Shown: positions 56,627 to 64,000 of the stretch, piece after piece
Position numbering within the stretch: the stretch's first letter is position 1
How the letters are laid out: each line of letters begins with the position of its first letter
Assembly: GCA_945910005.1 (NCBI GenBank)
Contig: OX246743.1
Location: forward strand, 8,431,673 to 8,495,672
Direction: 5' to 3'
From: Isoperla grammatica
Taxonomy: Eukaryota > Arthropoda > Insecta > Plecoptera > Perlodidae
Length of the DNA stretch: 64,000 nucleotides
The notes under the pieces: generated by a model
The model's input: the letters and a program-made list of their open reading frames with translations, nothing else
Told to the model about the DNA's origin: nothing
Database searches by the model: none
Position numbers and translations under genes: made by a program

Positions 56627-57234
56627 GTGAGACAGAAACACTTGGGGGTCTAGTGCTATGCTGGCTTTAGCCAACCACAGGCGAGTCGTGATTACAAACA
56701 CGCCGACCACCTCCTCGTATATTCAACACAAATAGCTTAGAAAGTGGGAAAATTGAATGTTTTTAATAGGTACGCATCTTCAAAATGAAAATTTAATCTA
56801 CAATTTTTGCTATCATGTGTGACGTTAGATATTATTATAATGAAGATCTACAGTTCTTATAAAAATATAGGATGCAAAATTGATTGCGATGAAATGGAGA
56901 CAATTTCAATACTATCTCATTTAGTCTTAACGCAATACGTTTCAAATCCTTTGTTTGGAGATTATCTTCTTTACACCTTGATATTGATAATATCTAAAGC
57001 TGTCCCCCCGCAGCGTAGTCCTAAAATGCTGACCACTTTAACCCTCGTATCCGTCGTCGCACTATGGACTTACAACTATCTGGATGTGCAACATGGTTGG
57101 AAAACGCGTCTGCGATTCTCATTTCCGGTTTTTGATATTGTCCGTCATTTTAGCCCCTATCGCTAAGCAATGACACATCAACAGTCACAACAACAATGTG
57201 AACAATGTCATTTAAGTGGTACATTGATTTGTTA

Positions 57235-57650
57235 AGGTGGATTCACAATTGAAATAAGAGTTGCAATAGTGAAATAGCAATAAGGTTTAAGCGAATTGGA
57301 ACATGCAATAACAATGCTGTGGTTCACAACTGTCAGTCACAGTGGATTGAAATAGTCATAAGAATTGAATCAATTCCATTTCTTATTTCAACTTCCCATG
57401 ATGCACCTTATGACGAACCAATCAGAACGCAGAAGAGCCATATGAGATGGTCAACTACGGAAATCAAAACAAAAACAGTGGTACCGGATATTTTGCTGCT
57501 GTTGTATAGTCAATGATAGTAGTACACAATTGAGGCACCGCTTTGACCATACTGAAATAAGCAACTAGTCGTCGGTTGTGAACCAGTTCCTTGTTATTTC
57601 ACTATTTCACTGTTTCTTACTGCAAGTCTTATTTCAATTGTGAATCGGGC
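57235..57650. mobile_element. PIF/Harbinger-like MITE, ~416 bp
   Basis: GGATTCACAATTGAAATAAGA at the left is inverted as TCTTATTTCAATTGTGAATC at the right. Flanks TTA (57232-57234) and TTG (57651-57653) suggest a decayed 3-bp duplication. It shares ATTCACAAT termini with 23937 and 23982. Confidence 0.7.
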
Positions 57651-57691
57651 TTGAGCCGATTCAGGTCCAGTAACGAAGTTACTATTACAAG

Positions 57692-60600
57692 TCCATGGTC
57701 GCACCGCGGTCACCCCATGGATGTGGGCGGCGACACTAACCGTCCCACACGGTTCATATCGCGACCGCAACGGAGGCGACACAGACACACGACTATTGGT
57801 CGCACCGCGGTCACCCCATGGACGTGGGCGGCGACACTAGCCGTCCCACACAGTTCATATCGCGACCGCAACGGAAGGCGACACAGACACACGACTATTG
57901 GTCGCACCGCGGTCACCCCATGGATGTGGGCGGCGACACTAACCGTCCCACACAGTTCATATCGTGACCGCAACGGAAGGCGACACAGACACACGACTAT
58001 TGGTCGCACCGCGGTCACCCCATGGATGTGGGCGGCGACACTAACCGTCCCACACACACAGTTCATATCGTGACCGCAACGGAAGGCGACACAGACACAC
58101 GACTATTGGTCGCACCGCGGTCACCCCATGGATGTGGGCGGCGACACAAACCGTCCCACACAGTTCATATCGTGACCGCAACGGAAGGCGACACAGACAC
58201 ACGACTATTGGTCGCACCGCGGTCACCCCATGGATGTGGGCGGCGACACTAACCGTCCCACACACACAGTTCATATCGTGACCGCAACGGAAGGCGACAC
58301 AGACACACGACTATTGGTCGCACCGCGGTCACCCCATGGATGTGGGCGGCGACACTAACCGTCCCACACAGTTCATATCGTGACCGCAACGGAAGGCGAC
58401 ACAGACACACGACTATTGGTCGCACCGCGGTCACCCCATGGATGTGGGCGGCGACACTAACCGTCCCACACAGTTCATATCGTGACCGCAACGGAAGGCG
58501 ACACAGACACACGACTATTGGTCGCACCGCGGTCACCCCATGGATGTGGGCGGCGACACTAACCGTCCCACACAGTTCATATCGTGACCGCAACGGAAGG
58601 CGACACAGACACACGACTATTGGTCGCACCGCGGTCACCCCATGGATGTGGGCGGCGACACTAACCGTCCCACACAGTTCATATCGTGACCGCAACGGAA
58701 GGCGACGCAGACACACGGCTATTGGTCGCACCGCGGTCACCCCATGGATGTGGGCGGCGACACTAACCGTCCCACACAGTTCATATCGTGACCGCAACGG
58801 AAGGCGACACAGACACACGACTATTGGTCGCACCGCGGTCACCCCATGGATGTGGGCGGCGACACTAACCGTCCCACACAGTTCATATCGCGACCGCAAC
58901 GGAAGGCGACACAGACACACGACTATTGGTCGCACCGCGGTCACCCCATGGATGTGGGCGGCGACACTAACCGTCCCACACAGTTCATATCGCGACCGCA
59001 ACGGAAGGCGACACAGACACACGACTATTGGACGCACCGCGGTCACCCCATGGATGTGGGCGGCGACACAAACCGTCCCACACAGTTTATATCGCGACCG
59101 CAACGGAAGGCGACACAGACACACGACTATTGGTCGCACCGCGGTCACCCCATGGATGTGGGCGGCGACACTAACCGTCCCACACAGTTTATATCGCGAC
59201 CGCAACGGAAGGCGACACAGACACACGACTATTGGTCGCACCGCGGTCACCCCATGGATGTGGGCGGCGACACAAACCGTCCCACACAGTTCATATCGTG
59301 ACCGCAACGGAAGGCGACGCAGACACACGGCTATTGGTCGCACCGCGGTCACCCCATGGATGTGGGCGGCGACACTAACCGTCCCACACACACAGTTCAT
59401 ATCGTGACCGCAACGGAAGGCGACACAGACACACGACTATTGGTCGCACCGCGGTCACCCCATGGATGTGGGCGGCGACACTAACCGTCCCACACAGTTC
59501 ATGTCGTGACCGCAACGGAAGGCGACACAGACACACGACTATTGGTCGCACCGCGGTCACCCCATGGATGTGGGCGGCGACACTAACCGTCCCACACAGT
59601 TCATATCGTGACCGCAACGGAAGGCGACACAGACACACGACTATTGGTCGCACCGCGGTCACCCCATGGATGTGGGCGGCGACACAAACCGTCCCACACA
59701 GTTCATATCGTGACCGCAACGGAAGGCGACACAGACACACGACTATTGGTCGCACCGCGGTCACCCCATGGATGTGGGCGGCGACACTAACCGTCCCACA
59801 CAGTTCATATCGTGACCGCAACGGAAGGCGACACAGACACACGACTATTGGTCGCACCGCGGTCACCCCATGGATGTGGGCGGCGACACTAACCGTCCCA
59901 CACAGTTCATATCGTGACCGCAACGGAAGGCGACACAGACACACGACTATTGGTCGCACCGCGGTCACCCCATGGATGTGGGCGGCGACACTAACCGTCC
60001 CACACAGTTCATATCGTGACCGCAACGGAAGGCGACACAGACACACGACTATTGGTCGCACCGCGGTCACCCCATGGATGTGGGCGGCGACACTAACCGT
60101 CCCACACAGTTCATATCGTGACCGCAACGGAAGGCGACACAGACACACGACTATTGGTCGCACCGCGGTCACCCCATGGATGTGGGCGGCGACACTAACC
60201 GTCCCACACAGTTCATATCGTGACCGCAACGGAAGGCGACACAGACACACGACTATTGGTCGCACCGCGGTCACCCCATGGATGTGGGCGGCGACACTAA
60301 CCGTCCCACACAGTTCATATCGTGACCGCAACGGAAGGCGACACAGACACACGACTATTGGTCGCACCGCGGTCACCCCGTGGATGTGGGCGGCGACACT
60401 AACCGTCCCACACAGTTCATATCGTGACCGCAACGGAGGCGACACAGACACACGACTATTGGTCGCACCGCGGTCACCCCATGGATGTGGGCGGCGACAC
60501 TAACCGTCCCACACAGTTCATATCGTGACCGCAACGGAAGGCGACACAGACACACGACTATTGGTCGCACCGCGGTCACCCCGTGGATGTGGGCGGCGAC

Positions 60601-61890
60601 ACTAGCCGTCCCACACAGTTCATATCGTGACCGCAACGGAAGGCGACACAGACACACGACTATTGGTCGCACCGCGGTCACCCCATGGATGTGGGCGGCG
60701 ACACTAACCGTCCCACACAGTTCATATCGTGACCGCAACGGAAGGCGACACAGACACACGACTATTGGTCGCACCGCGGTCACCCCATGGATGTGGGCGG
60801 CGACACTAACCGTCCCACACAGTTCATATCGTGACCGCAACGGAAGGCGACACAGACACACGACTATTGGTCGCACCGCGGTCACCCCATGGATGTGGGC
60901 GGCGACACTAACCGTCCCACACAGTTCATATCGTGACCGCAACGGAAGGCGACACAGACACACGACTATTGGTCGCACCGTGGTCACCCCATGGATGTGG
61001 GCGGCGACACTAACCGTCCCACACAGTTCATATCGTGACCGCAACGGAAGGCGACACAGACACACGACTATTGGTCGCACCGCGGTCACCCCATGGATGT
61101 GGGCGGCGACACTAACCGTCCCACACAGTTCATATCGTGACCGCAACGGAAGGCGACACAGACACACGACTATTGGTCGCACCGCGGTCACCCCATGGAT
61201 GTGGGCGGCGACACTAACCGTCCCACACAGTTCATATCGTGACCGCAACGGAAGGCGACACAGACACACGACTATTGGTCGCACCGCGGTCACCCCATGG
61301 ATGTGGGCGGCGACACTAACCGTCCCACACACACAGTTCATGTCGTGACCGCAACGGAAGGCGACACAGACACACGACTATTAGTCGCACCGCGGTCACC
61401 CCATGGATGTGGGCGGCGACACTAACCGTCCCACACAGTTCATATCGTGACCGCAACGGAAGGCGACACAGACACACGACTATTGGTCGCACCGCGGTCA
61501 CCCCATGGATGTGGGCGGCGACACTAACCGTCCCACACACACAGTTCATGTCGTGACCGCAACGGAAGGCGACACAGACACACGACTATTGGTCGCACCG
61601 CGGTCACCCCATGGATGTGGGCGGCGACACTAACCGTCCCACACACACAGTTCATATCGTGACCGCAACGGAAGGCGACACAGACACACGACTATTGGTC
61701 GCACCGCGGTCACCCCATGGATGTGGGCGGCGACACTAACCGTCCCACACAGTTCATGTCGTGACCGCAACGGAAGGCGACACAGACACACGACTATTGG
61801 TCGCACCGCGGTCACCCCATGGATGTGGGCGGCGACACTAACCGTCCCACACGGTTCATATCGTGACCGCAACGGAAGGCGACGACGACA
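57692..61890. repeat. 102-bp minisatellite, ~41 units
   Basis: The unit begins GGTCGCACCGCGGTCACC and ends ACACACGACTATT; it includes SacII and NcoI palindromes (CCGCGG, CCATGG). Length 102 is divisible by 3, so frames of 60-383 codons are open on both strands and break only where a unit has +4 (extra CACA, 106 bp) or -1 (GGAGG, 101 bp). Identity between units is very high; variants are single bases such as TCGTGACC/TCGCGACC, ACTAACC/ACAAACC and CATATCG/CATGTCG. The edges are more diverged than the centre. Confidence 0.95.
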
Positions 61891-62165
61891 CACGACGCAC
61901 CGCCCGCTCGACCGCAAGACATCCAACAAGAAAACAGGAAGGCGGCGGACGAACCCGTCGCATCTCTCTCTTCCTTCTAGGAAGCGCGCGTGACGCATGG
62001 CTGTACGTATAAACACACACACACGTGCTGCCTGCATGGCCGCATTACACGCGCGCACGTGATTCAGATTATAGTATTACGCCGTGAGAGGATAGAGTAA
62101 TTATACCAACAAAGTAGCCATCCGTCCGTCTGAACTGAGGCCGCGGCTGCAGCGCTCTGCTTTTC

Positions 62166-62290
62166 GATGATGATGACGACGATGATGACGATGATGATGA
62201 TGATGATGACGATGATGATGATGATGATGCCGACGATGATGATGATGATGATGATGATGATGACGATGACGACGACGACGAAGACGACTT
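62166..62290. repeat. (GAT/GAC)n trinucleotide tract
   Basis: About 40 units of GATGAY. The minus-strand frame would be poly-Ser and is treated as low complexity. Confidence 0.9.
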
Positions 62291-62294
62291 TATC

Positions 62295-63740
62295 AAAAGC
62301 AACATAAATAACAACAACGGCAAGGAAGGCACCAGCGATGGCGATGAAGGCAATAGCACAAAGATTCTTCTAAGACTCAAAGAATTCTAGTTCACGTTTA
62401 GCCGACAAGTGTGTTCGCACATACGAATCTCGGTGGAGTACTACGACGAAACTCGCACGCTTCGCTCCTCCACCACCGTCGTTCGATCACACCGACACGC
62501 TGTGCAAGGACCCACGAAACCCGAGTTCGATGCCCACCACCGGCAATACTAGCAGCAAGGTATTGATCCAAGGCTTTTCTCTGCCCACACGAGCCGACTA
62601 ACTCACTCTCAACCATATCATATATTCAACTTTAATATACCTAAATGAGAGCCGGTCGAGGTGGGTCCCTTCCCGTGGTGACCGGTGCCCGCAAAGAGGG
62701 AGGGCTCTCATGCATATCTTTTGTCACGTTTTCATTTCATTTCTTTATTCATCGTCATCTATCCTCTTTCATTTCATTATTTCCATTTCCTCTTTGCGGC
62801 CTTCTTTGCCATCCAAACGACCCCCAAACTCTCAATCACTTTTGAATCTCTTTAACCTCACCGCGTTTGGATTCCCTTAAAACGACGACCCCGGCGATGT
62901 GCAATGTATCTGATTCAATCGGTCATTTGGTACGTTATAGCCGTTATGTCGTAAAACACTGAATGAATGAGAGCGTGATATTCAAGGAGTTAACAATGCG
63001 AAGTGCTTTGGAACCACCTGATCCCCTCTTATGCGCTGTCCATGAACATATTATATTGATTGACCCCCAAGACACATCACACCGTAGATATGCCAAACGT
63101 GGCTTTGAAGCTACATTAGCACGAGCTCGTTCTCATTACTCACAACTATAAATATTTATCAGCCAGATAACTCGATTTCAAAACTTATGAATTACATTAG
63201 CAAGTCCGTTCTTATATAACTTCCAACTAAATAATTATCCCTCAGATAACTTGATTTCAAAGTTCTAAATTACATTAGTACGCAAGCGCGGGTGTTTTCA
63301 GAACTCCTAACATTTTTCTGTTAGATAATTTCATTTCAAAACTTTTGATTACTGGTGACTATACGGTGCAAGCAAGTTGGCGTACAGTTAGCTACATATA
63401 TTTAGTTGGATTTACACCCGTGTACTTATTTATTCCTGACTTACACACATAGTGGCTTTACCTCTGGGAAAAGGTTAAACATGCTCATTAGAAGGCTCAG
63501 AACACTGCGGGACTCAAGGCTTAGAACACTGCGGGACTCAAGGCTCAGAACACTGCGGGACTCAAGGCTCAGAACACTGCGGGACTCGTTTAAAACGTTT
63601 GTGAAGTAAGATTAACAGACGAATAATGTGTACATATTCACACAATACGCCTGGCGGCCATACTGGGCGTCAACACGGTATGTTCGTTTACTTTTGATAG
63701 ACCGTTCATCGTTATCTACCGTGTTTCAAATGGCGTTTGG
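62295..63740. other. Intergenic, no supported gene
   Basis: ATGAGAGCC (62645) is inverted at 62702 (GGCTCTCAT). The frame 62963-63151 has no homology I recognise. Confidence 0.4.
63492..63588. repeat. 24-bp tandem repeat, four units
   Basis: Unit AAGGCTCAGAACACTGCGGG+ACTC repeated four times with one substitution. Confidence 0.9.
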
Positions 63741-63744
63741 TTAA

Positions 63745-64000
63745 AGGGATAGTCAGATGAAAAACTAAAAAATCACCAATGAGTCATAAGTACATGAAAT
63801 TCAGTTATGTGTAAAATAAAAGGGATATAGGTTGCTTCAATGCAAGGAAAAAAATAGTGAACACTTAGCTATTCTACTAGATTCACTTCGCCAGCTCTGC
63901 TGCATTTTTCTTCTCAAGCGTAGTACAGCTGTATCGGTTCTGAGCTCGCTAGCACCTTCCCGATAGACAGAGCACTCATTGTGTAATACGAGACCAGCCA
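63745..64000. mobile_element. TTAA-type MITE, second copy, cut by window end
   Basis: Begins AGGGATAGTCAGATGAAAAAC after TTAA (63741-63744) and is the inverted relative of 15493-16171 as far as the window goes. Confidence 0.85.

Noticed and set aside
56807..57166. 119-codon plus-strand frame
   Set aside because: Begins at TTG, has no recognisable domain, no clear acceptor, and composition like its flanks.
57692..61890. CRISPR-like regular array
   Set aside because: The units are contiguous and nearly identical, with no unique spacers, in a eukaryotic genome.
57594..62058. Many long open frames (up to 383 codons) on both strands of the 102-bp array
   Set aside because: The period is a multiple of three and free of stops, so frames open by arithmetic. 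They break only at the +4/-1 units, and no domain or start context is present.
62069..62380. Poly-serine protein on the minus strand
   Set aside because: Direct product of a GAT/GAC microsatellite.

Overview
This is animal nuclear DNA, AT-rich, with spliced housekeeping genes (GT..AG introns), dense transposon debris and many short TAGGCCTA motifs. The conserved proteins are ordinary metazoan orthologues. The motif density and gene style suggest a marine invertebrate, perhaps an echinoderm, but I cannot fix the phylum from sequence alone.

Layout of the genes. An apparently intronless YTHDC1-like m6A reader lies on the minus strand (2979-4367). A three-exon Golgi-type carbohydrate sulfotransferase lies on the plus strand (7377-15113). 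It converges on UBA2, the SUMO E1 catalytic subunit, with eight minus-strand exons (15116-28716); the two stop codons are 2 bp apart. UBA2 is head-to-head with the intronless mitochondrial ribosomal protein gene MRPL46 (29143-30006). UBE2W, the N-terminal-ubiquitinating E2, follows on the minus strand in six exons (37631-44124). All three multi-exon models join in frame and match family lengths: 354, 636 and 149 residues. I found no confident host gene from 44.2 kb to the end. That part holds a 5'-truncated Jockey-type LINE (47.6-50.05 kb), tRNA-derived SINEs, a 51-bp minisatellite (50.2-50.8 kb) and a very regular 102-bp minisatellite of about 41 copies (57.69-61.89 kb).

The dominant theme is DNA transposons with readable ends. 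More than 20 elements can be delimited by inverted termini plus target-site duplications: 8 bp (hAT-like), TTAA (Kolobok/piggyBac-like), TWA (PIF/Harbinger-like) and TA (Tc1/pogo-like). Several are nested, and they account for over half of UBA2 intron length. The most unusual is a 2.6-kb element (30197-32804) with terminal inverted repeats of about 375-395 bp, a perfect 8-bp duplication and a decayed transposase-like gene of a family I know only as unnamed invertebrate proteins. Next is a TTAA element (24535-25687) carrying a broken gene that resembles the P2X7-receptor intracellular (ballast) domain. Other notable items are a hammerhead-ribozyme-like fold (33.92-33.97 kb), a filled/empty-site pair inside one tandem duplication (15.4-16.45 kb), and YY1-like motifs at the start codons of UBA2, UBE2W and an orphan exon candidate.

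All family names come from reading motifs by eye. No database search was run.
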